Below are positions 5,690 to 10,477 of a DNA stretch of 10,477 nucleotides, one piece after another. A program made the position numbers and the translations under genes. This DNA comes from an uncultured bacterium (GTDB taxonomy: Bacteria > Patescibacteriota > Minisyncoccia > Moranbacterales > GWC2-37-73), in the NCBI GenBank assembly GCA_903866285.1, contig CAIPMZ010000076.1:1-10477 (forward strand), in the 5' to 3' direction. Every line of letters begins with the position of its first letter. The stretch's first letter is position 1. The notes under the pieces are model-generated. The model searched no databases. It had not been told where the DNA came from and saw only the letters and a list, made by a program, of their open reading frames with translations.

Positions 5690-6487
5690 ATGAGCTCAAA
5701 GAACAATATTTTAGCCAAATTAAATAGGGGTGGGAAGGAAATATACACTTTTGCTGAGATTAAGAATGTCTCTGATGATATTAACCAGGGAACCTTATGG
5801 AAGGTATTATCTGAATTAGTGAAGGAAAATCGTCTTATCAGATTAAAAAGAGCAGTGTATTTGTATGTGCCTGAGGGATATCAAGAAAACTGGACAGCCA
5901 GTAATTTTTGGATTGGAGCTAATTTAGTCCAACCTTATGCCATATCTTTTTGGTCAGCCCTGAATCATTGGGGATTAACAGAACAATTGCCCAAGCGAAC
6001 ATATATTCAAACTAATAAGAGTATCGTAAGCTATTCCAAAAATATCTTGGGAAGTGAATATCAATTTATCAGACTTAATCCGAGGAGATTCTTTGGCACT
6101 GAGAAAATCTGGGTAGCCAATCATCAGGTTATCATTACTAATCCAGAAAAAACTTTAGTTGACTGTTTGGCTTTTCCTGCTTATTGCGGTGGAATCAGTG
6201 AGGCTGTAAAGGGGCTGTATAATTTTTATCAAACTAATCAATCAAAAAATCTTGTTGACTATGCGCAAAAGATGGGACAACCAGTCCTCAAGAGGTTGGG
6301 ATATTTGTTAGAGATTCTAGAAATTTCCAATGAGGAAGAATTGGATAAAATAAAGAGGCTCATAACTAATCCAAATCCAGTTGTTTTGGAGCCATTGTTG
6401 CCAGCTGAAAATGCAGAGTGGAACTCTAAGTGGAAGTTAAATATCAATATTACTAAAAAGGATTTATTAAATTGGAAGACTACCTAA
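5690..6487 (+). CDS. AbiEi-family type IV antitoxin/transcriptional regulator
   Basis: A 265-residue protein. Residues 1-60 form a winged helix-turn-helix ending in LSELVKENRLIRLKRAVYLY, the usual start of AbiEi antitoxins. The C-terminal domain has PYAISFWSALNHWGLTEQLP (82-101) and VIITNPEKTLVDCL (147-160), both typical of the family (COG5340-like). In the characterised AbiE system the N-terminal domain binds operator DNA and the C-terminal domain is needed to neutralise the AbiEii toxin without a stable complex. The partner toxin begins 6 bp after this stop codon, the tight coupling expected for such a pair. The start at 5690 has no Shine-Dalgarno; I chose it because the winged-helix domain begins just after it. 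AbiE systems act in phage abortive infection and in keeping mobile DNA, but phage defence here is inference. Confidence 0.87.
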   Translation: MSSKNNILAKLNRGGKEIYTFAEIKNVSDDINQGTLWKVLSELVKENRLIRLKRAVYLYVPEGYQENWTASNFWIGANLVQPYAISFWSALNHWGLTEQLPKRTYIQTNKSIVSYSKNILGSEYQFIRLNPRRFFGTEKIWVANHQVIITNPEKTLVDCLAFPAYCGGISEAVKGLYNFYQTNQSKNLVDYAQKMGQPVLKRLGYLLEILEISNEEELDKIKRLITNPNPVVLEPLLPAENAEWNSKWKLNINITKKDLLNWKTT

Positions 6488-6493
6488 AATAGC

Positions 6494-7318
6494 ATGATTA
6501 CACGAGATGAGGTTTATCAAAAAGCAGCTCAGCTGAAAGTCGACCCCAGCATAATTGAGAAGGATTATCACCTCGGCGTGGCCTTGAAGGTTATCGCAGA
6601 AAATCCAGCAACTAAAGACTGGGTTTTTCGTGGTGGCACTGCTCTGAAAAAATGCTATTTTGATGAGTATCGTTTTTCTGAGGATTTGGATTTTACTTTG
6701 TTCAATCGAAATCTAAAAACCGAAGAAGATGTGAAAGTAGTTTTGGAGCAAATTTGCAACACTGCTAATCAGCAATTTGGCACAACCCTAGAATTTTTTA
6801 GCGTGAAACAAGAGCGAGAGGATTATGGCGAAGAAGCATTTAAGGGAACAATGCATTTCCAGAGTGTCAAGGGAAAATCGAAAATAAAAATAGACCTTTC
6901 TTTTGTGGACAAACTTTTTACAGCTCCAGCAGAGCAAGAAATTTTTCATCCATATTCTGATACTGTTATTTTTGGAAAGCCCAAAATAATGACAACCAAG
7001 ATGGAAGAAATAATCATAGATAAATTGATGGCATCAGCCTCTATTCGAACTTATCCAAGAAGTCGCGATTTATTTGATATTTGGTATATTTCCAAAAATA
7101 AGAAACTAGATTTAAAGCTAATCAAAAAATCTTTTTTTGAAAAATGCAACTTCCGAAAAATTGACAAAAACTTGATTTACCAAATTGACAGAAAACACCT
7201 GGGGCAGTTTCAAAAATATTGGGAAGCTCATTTGGTAACCTTGGTTGGCGATTTGCCAAATTTTGAAGAAGTGGTGGATAGCGTCATTGCTTATCGTGAT
7301 GAAATATTCGAAAATTGA
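6494..7318 (+). CDS. AbiEii-family nucleotidyltransferase toxin
   Basis: A 274-residue protein of the AbiEii/AbiGii family of DNA polymerase beta-like nucleotidyltransferases. The signatures are IIEKDYHL (20-27), the nucleotide-binding FRGGTALKK (45-53), RFSEDLDF (60-67) with the metal-binding D64 and D66, a third acidic position in KIDLSF (D134), and EEIIIDKLMA...RSRDLFDIWY (171-198) with the conserved K177, R191, D192 and D195. All key residues are present, so the enzyme should be active. Family members use nucleoside triphosphates, and mycobacterial relatives (MenT) block translation by adding nucleotides to tRNA 3' ends; which target applies here is unknown. It lies 6 bp after the antitoxin gene and the operon ends at the terminator at 7581-7607. 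It stops at TGA, which argues against a recoded TGA in this genome. Confidence 0.92.
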   Translation: MITRDEVYQKAAQLKVDPSIIEKDYHLGVALKVIAENPATKDWVFRGGTALKKCYFDEYRFSEDLDFTLFNRNLKTEEDVKVVLEQICNTANQQFGTTLEFFSVKQEREDYGEEAFKGTMHFQSVKGKSKIKIDLSFVDKLFTAPAEQEIFHPYSDTVIFGKPKIMTTKMEEIIIDKLMASASIRTYPRSRDLFDIWYISKNKKLDLKLIKKSFFEKCNFRKIDKNLIYQIDRKHLGQFQKYWEAHLVTLVGDLPNFEEVVDSVIAYRDEIFEN

Positions 7319-7446
7319 GAAAAATGTTTCAGGCAGAGGCACGAGATATTGGAAGTTACATTTTTATTGATTTGTAAGCTTTATTTTATAGGTCGGATAA
7401 TCATTGATTTTTGGGCTAATTCGGAATAGACTGAAAATAAGAAAGT

Positions 7447-7469
7447 TTCCGGAGGACCGTCCTCCGGAA
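7447..7469. repeat. GC-rich palindrome with one central base
   Basis: An 11-bp arm TTCCGGAGGAC and its exact complement GTCCTCCGGAA flank a single C. It shares the GGAC/GTCC centre and a neighbouring AAAG/TTTC flank with the repeats at 8217-8235, 8265-8283 and 10365-10383, so it looks like a diverged family member. Confidence 0.75.
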
Positions 7470-7580
7470 GGAATTAGTTTATAACCGACAAATATTTTGA
7501 TTTTATCCCAAAATCAGGCTCAGCGATGGGTTATTTCCTCAGAATGTGTATGCCTGGATAGTATTTGCAGGCAGAAAATT

Positions 7581-7607
7581 AAAACAGGTCAGCTTGACCT
7601 GTTTTTT
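7581..7607 (+). terminator. Rho-independent terminator of the abiE-type operon
   Basis: AAAACAGGTCA (7581-7591) pairs with TGACCTGTTTT (7595-7605) around a 3-base loop, and the T run continues to 7607. The stem is perfect over 11 bp. As AAAA precedes the stem it may also work on the other strand. Confidence 0.88.
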
Positions 7608-7688
7608 GCGCTTGAATGGGAGGATAATTGGTGGTATGCTTGAAAATATAGAGGTGTTGATACCCTTTTATTATCTAGCGTAACGAGC

Positions 7689-7793
7689 GTCCGCCCAGGG
7701 CGGACCGATTCAATGGTGATATCAAAAGGTTTAATACCTCGAGGCTTGCCTCGAAGACCCAGTGGGTCCAGGGCTTGCCCTAGGGTATATACC
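7689..7793. repeat. Array of small GC-rich hairpins before the RhuM-like gene
   Basis: In order: GTCCGCCC-A-GGGCGGAC (7689-7705), AGGT/ACCT (7727-7739), CGAGGC/GCCTCG (7740-7753), GACCCA-G-TGGGTC (7756-7768), AGGGC/GCCCT (7770-7781) and the palindrome GGTATATACC (7784-7793). The last five lie nearly end to end. An open frame from an upstream ATG at 7713 passes through them, but its 35 residues resemble no part of the family, so I treat the stretch as non-coding. Confidence 0.7.
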
Positions 7794-7817
7794 TTTTATT
7801 TGTGTGAAAGATATTTT

Positions 7818-8339
7818 ATGAAAAAAAAGCAAATTACAATAAAAGATGAGTTGACAGAATTTTTGCTCTACACTTCTCCTGATGGCGAGGTTAAGGTGGA
7901 AGTATTTTTGCATAATGAAAATATTTGGCTTACGCAGGACCGCATAGCTGAACTTTTTGGAGTGCAAAGACCAGCAATCACAAAGCATCTGCAAAATATT
8001 TTCACCGAAGCAGAATTGGAAGAAGATAAGGTAAGTTCCATTTTGGAACATACCACAAAACATGGGGCTATTGAGGGAAAAACTCAAACTCAACAGGTGA
8101 AATTTTATAATCTTGATGCTGTTATTGCAGTTGGATATAGAGTGAATACTGGAAAAGCTACCAGATTTAGAATTTGGGCAACAAAAATATTAAAAGAATA
8201 TATTATCAAAAAATCCTCCGAGGACGGTCCTCGGAAAAGTTTCATCTTGCTGCTCAAAAAATCCTCCGAGGACGGTCCTCGGAAAAGTTTCATCTTGCTG
8301 CTCTATAGCGCGAGGTCTTTTCGGGGTACGTATTTTTAA
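7818..8339 (+). CDS. RhuM-family protein, cut short by a repeat insertion (probable pseudogene)
   Basis: From the ATG at 7818 the frame encodes 173 residues. Residues 22-70 carry EVKVEVFLHNENIWLTQDRI, a helix-turn-helix-like AELFGVQRPAITKHLQNIF and EAELEED. Residues 95-129 hold KFYNLDAVIAVGYRVNT and ATRFRIWATKILKEYI. This is the conserved N-terminal region of RhuM-like proteins, named after a Salmonella pathogenicity-island gene and often found on mobile DNA; the molecular role is unsettled. Full-length members run to about 330 residues. Here similarity stops abruptly after EYIIK, where two in-frame 16-residue copies of KKSSEDGPRKSFILLL, coded by a 48-bp tandem repeat, lead to an unrelated tail and a stop. 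The C-terminal half is missing, so function is probably lost or altered. The start at 7818 is preferred over 7713 because family similarity begins there and the earlier stretch is a hairpin array. Confidence 0.75.
   Translation: MKKKQITIKDELTEFLLYTSPDGEVKVEVFLHNENIWLTQDRIAELFGVQRPAITKHLQNIFTEAELEEDKVSSILEHTTKHGAIEGKTQTQQVKFYNLDAVIAVGYRVNTGKATRFRIWATKILKEYIIKKSSEDGPRKSFILLLKKSSEDGPRKSFILLLYSARSFRGTYF
8206..8302. repeat. 48-bp tandem repeat carrying the GC-rich palindrome (2 copies)
   Basis: Copies 8206-8253 and 8254-8301 are identical and two further bases continue the match. Each holds TCCGAGGAC-G-GTCCTCGGA (8217-8235 and 8265-8283). A 35-bp core is shared with 10358-10392. The 48-bp period is a multiple of three, so the reading frame stays open through both copies. 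Confidence 0.92.
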
Positions 8340-8363
8340 GCGTTTTTGGATACGTGTAAAGAA

Positions 8364-8372
8364 TGCTATAAT
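8364..8372 (+). promoter_or_regulatory. Extended -10 promoter for the 8403 gene
   Basis: TGCTATAAT gives a perfect extended -10 (hexamer 8367-8372). The -35 region is weak (TTTTGG, 8344-8349, 17 bp away), as is common with extended -10 promoters. The start codon lies 30 bp downstream. Confidence 0.65.
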
Positions 8373-8402
8373 AAGATTATTAAAAATAAAAAGTAAAAAA
8401 AT

Positions 8403-8849
8403 ATGTTAGAAATAATTTGGAATTTTTTTGATAAGCTTGAGGATAATGTGCGAAGGTGGTTTAGCCACCACCCGTTGCTGTATGCTTTTGTCGGAGGCGC
8501 TGGCTTGATTATTTTTTGGCGTGGCATCTGGCATTCAATGGATTATGTGATGGAATATTTTACGACAGCAGCTAAAAGTGGTGACATTGGTACCCTGATT
8601 TGGTGGGATGGTCCTTTGTCTATACTGATTGGGTTGATAATTTTAACCGTAACCGGAATCTTTACCTCCAGCTTTATCGGAAATGAGATTATTATTTCAG
8701 GCATCAAAGGCGAAAAGAAGCTAGTAGAGAAAACTGAAGCGGAAGTTGAAAGCGAAACCGAAGCAATAATTGGAATTGAGAAGCAAATTAAAACGATTTC
8801 CAAGCGTCTTGGTAAAATTGAAAAGGTGGTTGCCAGCAAAAACAAATAG
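8403..8849 (+). CDS. Small membrane protein with two predicted helices and a coiled-coil tail
   Basis: A 148-residue protein that I do not recognise as a named family. An amphipathic start (about 1-23) is followed by a hydrophobic segment at about 25-43 (LLYAFVGGAGLIIFW), a loop with WWDGP near 67-71, a second hydrophobic segment at about 72-95 (SILIGLIILTVTGIF) and a charged tail (103-145) with repeated E and K at coiled-coil spacing. Both ends probably face the same side of the membrane. It has its own extended -10 promoter, no Shine-Dalgarno, and is followed after 20 bp by a 43-codon membrane microprotein. The tail could mediate self-assembly, but no enzymatic motif is visible. Confidence 0.8.
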   Translation: MLEIIWNFFDKLEDNVRRWFSHHPLLYAFVGGAGLIIFWRGIWHSMDYVMEYFTTAAKSGDIGTLIWWDGPLSILIGLIILTVTGIFTSSFIGNEIIISGIKGEKKLVEKTEAEVESETEAIIGIEKQIKTISKRLGKIEKVVASKNK

Positions 8850-8869
8850 CAAGGTTCGGGGACTGCTTC

Positions 8870-9001
8870 ATGAATGCTGTTGCGATTGTAGTTGTGGGAA
8901 TTTTTCTCCTATGCTACACTTTATTTACACCTTGGGTATCGTGGAGCGGTAAAATGGTAAGTCCTTTTTTAAGGCATTTTACTGCAAAGAAGGGATACTA
9001 A
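8870..9001 (+). CDS. 43-residue single-pass membrane microprotein
   Basis: The ATG at 8870 opens a 43-codon frame ending in TAA at 8999-9001. Residues 3-20 are strongly hydrophobic (AVAIVVVGIFLLCYTLF), followed by a W-containing turn and a basic tail ending HFTAKKGY. This is a typical inner-membrane microprotein profile with a cytosolic positive end. GGGGA lies 7 bp before the start, one of the few Shine-Dalgarno-like sequences in the window. A terminator begins 3 bp after the stop, as expected for a true gene end. It is probably co-transcribed with the 8403 gene, 20 bp upstream. Caution: inverted arms (8946-8956 with 8975-8985) and a promoter-like TTGTGG/TACACT pair (8892-8897, 8915-8920) lie within it, so it might instead be the leader of the next gene. 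The function is unknown. Confidence 0.55.
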   Translation: MNAVAIVVVGIFLLCYTLFTPWVSWSGKMVSPFLRHFTAKKGY

Positions 9002-9003
9002 TT

Positions 9004-9034
9004 AAAACCGGTCATTTTTGATCAGGTTTTTTTT
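9004..9034 (+). terminator. Rho-independent terminator just before dedA
   Basis: AAAACCGGTCA (9004-9014) pairs with TGATC-A-GGTTTT (9019-9030) with one bulged A and one G-U pair around a TTTT loop. The T run reaches eight at 9034. Only 24 bp remain before the DedA start, so DedA transcription probably depends on passing this site. Confidence 0.8.
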
Positions 9035-9058
9035 AATTTTTTTAAAAGCTATTTCTAT

Positions 9059-9694
9059 ATGGAACTAATTGATTTTGTTCTTAATGTGGATGTGTATCTC
9101 GAAAGAATAATAGCAGATTATGGCACGTTGACTTATGGAATTTTGTTTGCAATTATCTTTGCAGAAACCGGCTTGGTCTTCGTGCCTTTCTTGCCAGGCG
9201 ATTCACTTCTTTTTGCTGCAGGGATGTTTGCTGCTGTTGGTTCATTTGATGTGATAACGTTGGCTTGTGTTCTTTGGGTCGCCTCTTTTTTGGGCGATAC
9301 TTTGAATTATTGGATAGGATATTATTTTGGACAAAAAATAGTGAAAAATAAATACATCCCGATAAATCAAGATCATATTGATAAAACGCAGGATTTTTAC
9401 AAAAAACATGGAGGAAAAACCATTCTATTGGCCCGGTTTATTCCAATCATCAGAACATTTGCTCCATTTGTGGCTGGCATTGGTAAGATGAATTATAAAA
9501 GCTTTGTCCTTTGTAATATAATCGGAGGATTTCTTTGGGTGGCTGGCTTTGTTTTTGCGGGCTATTTTTTTGGAAATATCCCCCTTGTAAAAGATAATTT
9601 TTCCACCGTAATTTTAGCGATAATTTTTGTTTCCGTTTCTCCTATACTGGTTAAAGTAATAAGAGATAAATTGCGGGATAATAGGAAAAATTAA
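9059..9694 (+). CDS. DedA-family membrane protein (VTT/SNARE-associated domain)
   Basis: A 211-residue polytopic membrane protein of normal DedA length. The signatures are FAETGLVFVPFLPGDSLLFAAG (35-55) with E36 and D48, GDTLNYWIGYYFG (79-91), and LARFIPIIRTFAPFVAGIG (124-142) with R126 and R132. These four residues correspond to E39, D51, R130 and R136 of E. coli YqjA, which are needed there for function. Re-entrant loops and about four hydrophobic spans are evident, and the C-terminus is basic (IRDKLRDNRKN). DedA proteins affect membrane homeostasis and some relatives move lipid carriers such as undecaprenyl phosphate across the membrane; the substrate here is not known. The gene follows a terminator by 24 bp, has no ribosome binding site, and is followed by a short peptide gene. 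All key residues are intact, so it should be functional. Confidence 0.95.
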   Translation: MELIDFVLNVDVYLERIIADYGTLTYGILFAIIFAETGLVFVPFLPGDSLLFAAGMFAAVGSFDVITLACVLWVASFLGDTLNYWIGYYFGQKIVKNKYIPINQDHIDKTQDFYKKHGGKTILLARFIPIIRTFAPFVAGIGKMNYKSFVLCNIIGGFLWVAGFVFAGYFFGNIPLVKDNFSTVILAIIFVSVSPILVKVIRDKLRDNRKN

Positions 9695-9701
9695 TCCATA
9701 G

Positions 9702-9707
9702 TATAAT
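9702..9707 (+). promoter_or_regulatory. TATAAT -10 box for a leaderless peptide transcript
   Basis: A perfect TATAAT lies 8 bp after the DedA stop codon. The usual start distance of about 7 nt puts the first transcribed base on the A of the ATG at 9714. No clear -35 box is seen. Confidence 0.45.
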
Positions 9708-9713
9708 TTTAAT

Positions 9714-9791
9714 ATGAAGAAAATAATAACAATAGTAATAGTGACGCTCGTGTTGATTAGTTTCTTGTTGCCGCTAGTGGTTGGCTACTGA
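9714..9791 (+). CDS. 25-residue hydrophobic peptide
   Basis: The frame begins MKKIITIVIVTLVLISF and ends LPLVVGY before TGA at 9789-9791. Two lysines followed by about 20 hydrophobic residues make either a minimal membrane peptide or an orphan signal sequence with no cleavage site or lipobox cysteine. The -10 box seven bases upstream suggests a leaderless message. A long stable hairpin starts 4 bp after the stop. Small hydrophobic peptides of this shape include type I toxins and membrane-complex regulators, but no antisense RNA was found. It may be a chance frame; I report it because the promoter, start and downstream structure line up. Confidence 0.4.
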   Translation: MKKIITIVIVTLVLISFLLPLVVGY

Positions 9792-9794
9792 TTT

Positions 9795-9881
9795 TGAATC
9801 AACTAAGTCGGTGCTAGTTTGCCTCGGAGCTAAGATCCTGAGCACAGGAGCTTAGCTCCATCCCAGCACACCACTGATTCA
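9795..9881 (+). other. 87-nt structured element (nested stems), possible ncRNA or intergenic hairpin
   Basis: Nested complementary pairs: TGAATCA (9795-9801)/TGATTCA (9875-9881), GTGCT (9811-9815)/AGCAC (9865-9869), GGAGCTAAG (9826-9834)/CTTAGCTCC (9851-9859) and TCCTG (9836-9840)/CAGGA (9845-9849) with the loop AGCA. The stems are ordered as one long hairpin with two internal loops. There is no T-tract, so it is not a standard terminator. It lies between the 25-residue peptide and the zinc-ribbon gene. Confidence 0.65.
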
Positions 9882-9937
9882 GTTAATTTGGTATAGTAAG
9901 TAAAAATTCAATTATTTAATTAATAAAAAATAAATTT

Positions 9938-10231
9938 ATGAAATGCCCAATTTGTGAAGTAGAATTGCAAATGTCAGAACGCCAAGGAATTGAAATTGAT
10001 TATTGCCCAAAGTGTCGTGGCATATGGCTTGACCGAGGAGAGCTGGATAAGATTGTTGAAAAATCAAGCAATAGCAATCCAGTCACTGAGAGAAGGCAAG
10101 AAATGCCAACAAACGACAAGCGAAATTATTTTAACCAGCAAGAAGAGGATGAGCATGATTCTAATCAGGAAAACAATTTTGGGAAAAAACGCAAAAAAGA
10201 AGGATTCTTAGGTGACTTGTTTGATTTCTAG
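9938..10231 (+). CDS. Zinc-ribbon protein of the TFIIB-type zinc finger family
   Basis: A 97-residue protein. Residues 1-40 are MKCPICEVEL, IEIDYCPKCRGIWLDRGELD: two CxxC knuckles (C3, C6, C23, C26) for one zinc ion and the RGIWLDRGELDKI signature of the short zf-TFIIB family (COG3809-like). The middle (about 45-85) is charged and probably disordered, rich in N, Q, E and K. The C-terminus FLGDLFDF is a short hydrophobic motif often kept in relatives. Molecular function is not established; a nucleic-acid or protein-binding role is usually assumed. An A/T-rich leader without Shine-Dalgarno precedes the ATG, and TATAGT (9892-9897) is a possible -10 box. A terminator lies 21 bp after the stop codon, so it is probably transcribed alone or with the peptide upstream. 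Confidence 0.9.
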   Translation: MKCPICEVELQMSERQGIEIDYCPKCRGIWLDRGELDKIVEKSSNSNPVTERRQEMPTNDKRNYFNQQEEDEHDSNQENNFGKKRKKEGFLGDLFDF

Positions 10232-10252
10232 TAAAGCATTGTGCAGGAAGTG

Positions 10253-10278
10253 AAAACCCTCAAAAAGCGGGGGTTTTT
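10253..10278 (+). terminator. Rho-independent terminator of the zinc-ribbon gene
   Basis: AAAACCCTC (10253-10261) pairs with GGGGGTTTT (10269-10277, one G-U pair) around AAAAAGC, with a T run to 10278. It is nested inside a wider inverted repeat, CAGGAAGTG (10244-10252) and CACTTCCTG (10327-10335), the second arm of which is followed by six T residues. Confidence 0.85.
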
Positions 10279-10477
10279 GCGTTTCTGTGGAGCGCGCAAC
10301 TGTCATTTTCTTCTTGCCCTACGACGCACTTCCTGTTTTTTGGCGTGTTTACGGGGTAAAATCCTCCGAGGACGGTCCTCGGAAAAGTTTCAATTAGTTA
10401 TGCAGCGTAACTATTATACCTCACAACGGGGTGTCCTTTTGTTTAAAGGCAAATTGCAATTCAGATTAGAATTTAAG
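10279..10477. other. Non-coding right edge
   Basis: I see no gene start here. It contains the outer arm CACTTCCTG followed by TTTTTT (10327-10341), the palindromic repeat copy, and a hairpin TAGTTA/TAACTA (10395-10413). On the minus strand TATAAT (10418-10413) resembles a -10 box, but the upstream -35 region is poor. Confidence 0.5.
10358..10392. repeat. GC-rich palindromic repeat, intergenic copy
   Basis: This 35-bp unit is identical to the core of both copies in the RhuM-like gene (8210-8244 and 8258-8292), including the AAAAT flank on the left and AAAAGTTTCA on the right. The palindrome itself is 10365-10383. It lacks the TCTTGCTGCT extension present in the 48-bp units. Confidence 0.9.

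Larger units (their letters stand above)
7319..7688. other. Non-coding region after the toxin gene
   Basis: I see no convincing gene. It contains a GC-rich palindrome (7447-7469), a hairpin TGATTTT/AAAATCA (7498-7516), a hairpin TGCCTG/CAGGCA (7551-7573) and the terminator at 7581-7607. The rest is AT-rich and featureless. Confidence 0.6.

Noticed and set aside
7713..7817. N-terminal extension of the RhuM-like protein from the ATG at 7713
   Set aside because: The 35 added residues come from the hairpin array and do not match the family, whereas the ATG at 7818 fits the expected start.
7731..8093. 120-codon minus-strand frame opposite the RhuM-like gene
   Set aside because: It is the shadow of the recognisable plus-strand coding sequence, and its translation shows no domain.
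8770..8952. 60-codon plus-strand frame overlapping the 8403 gene
   Set aside because: It overlaps the end of one gene and the 43-codon frame in another phase, and is cysteine-rich without a recognisable pattern.

Overview
The window looks like a chromosomal segment of a low-GC, small-genome bacterium, most likely a member of the Candidate Phyla Radiation (Patescibacteria). The main evidence is the 16S rRNA gene. It has a shortened V3 region and paired substitutions at several nearly universal positions, it carries extra non-coding inserts, and no tRNA, 23S or 5S gene follows it. The protein genes mostly begin without a Shine-Dalgarno sequence, and TAA, TGA and TAG are all used as stops, so the genetic code looks standard.

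Layout from left to right. Bases 1-256 hold the 5' part of a PilT/GspE-type secretion ATPase on the minus strand, with a strong promoter at 418-390. Bases 421-974 are non-coding and hold a 39-bp hairpin-forming repeat twice, plus a diverged inverted copy. A family 1 glycoside hydrolase (975-2252) and a xylose-isomerase-like TIM-barrel protein (2338-3021) follow on the plus strand. A textbook promoter at 3113-3141 then starts a roughly 520-nt, highly structured leader and the 16S rRNA gene (about 3667-5350). Sequences on either side of the 16S pair into its own processing stem, and terminator hairpins close the unit by 5588.

The second half is accessory in character. It has an AbiE-type (type IV) toxin-antitoxin pair at 5690-7318 with its own terminator, then a hairpin array leading into a RhuM-family gene that is cut short by two tandem copies of a GC-rich palindromic repeat. 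Next come a two-helix membrane protein (8403-8849), a 43-codon membrane microprotein with a terminator 3 nt after its stop, a DedA-family membrane protein (9059-9694), a 25-codon hydrophobic peptide with an apparently leaderless promoter, an 87-nt structured element and a zinc-ribbon protein (9938-10231). Another copy of the palindromic repeat lies near the right edge.

The most unusual feature is the repeat content. One heptamer family (TAAAAGC and variants) occurs both between genes and inside helix 40 of the 16S rRNA. A second repeat-rich insert sits in helix 6. GC-rich palindromes built as two arms around one unpaired base recur through the accessory half. No protein system with a clearly new function was recognised.
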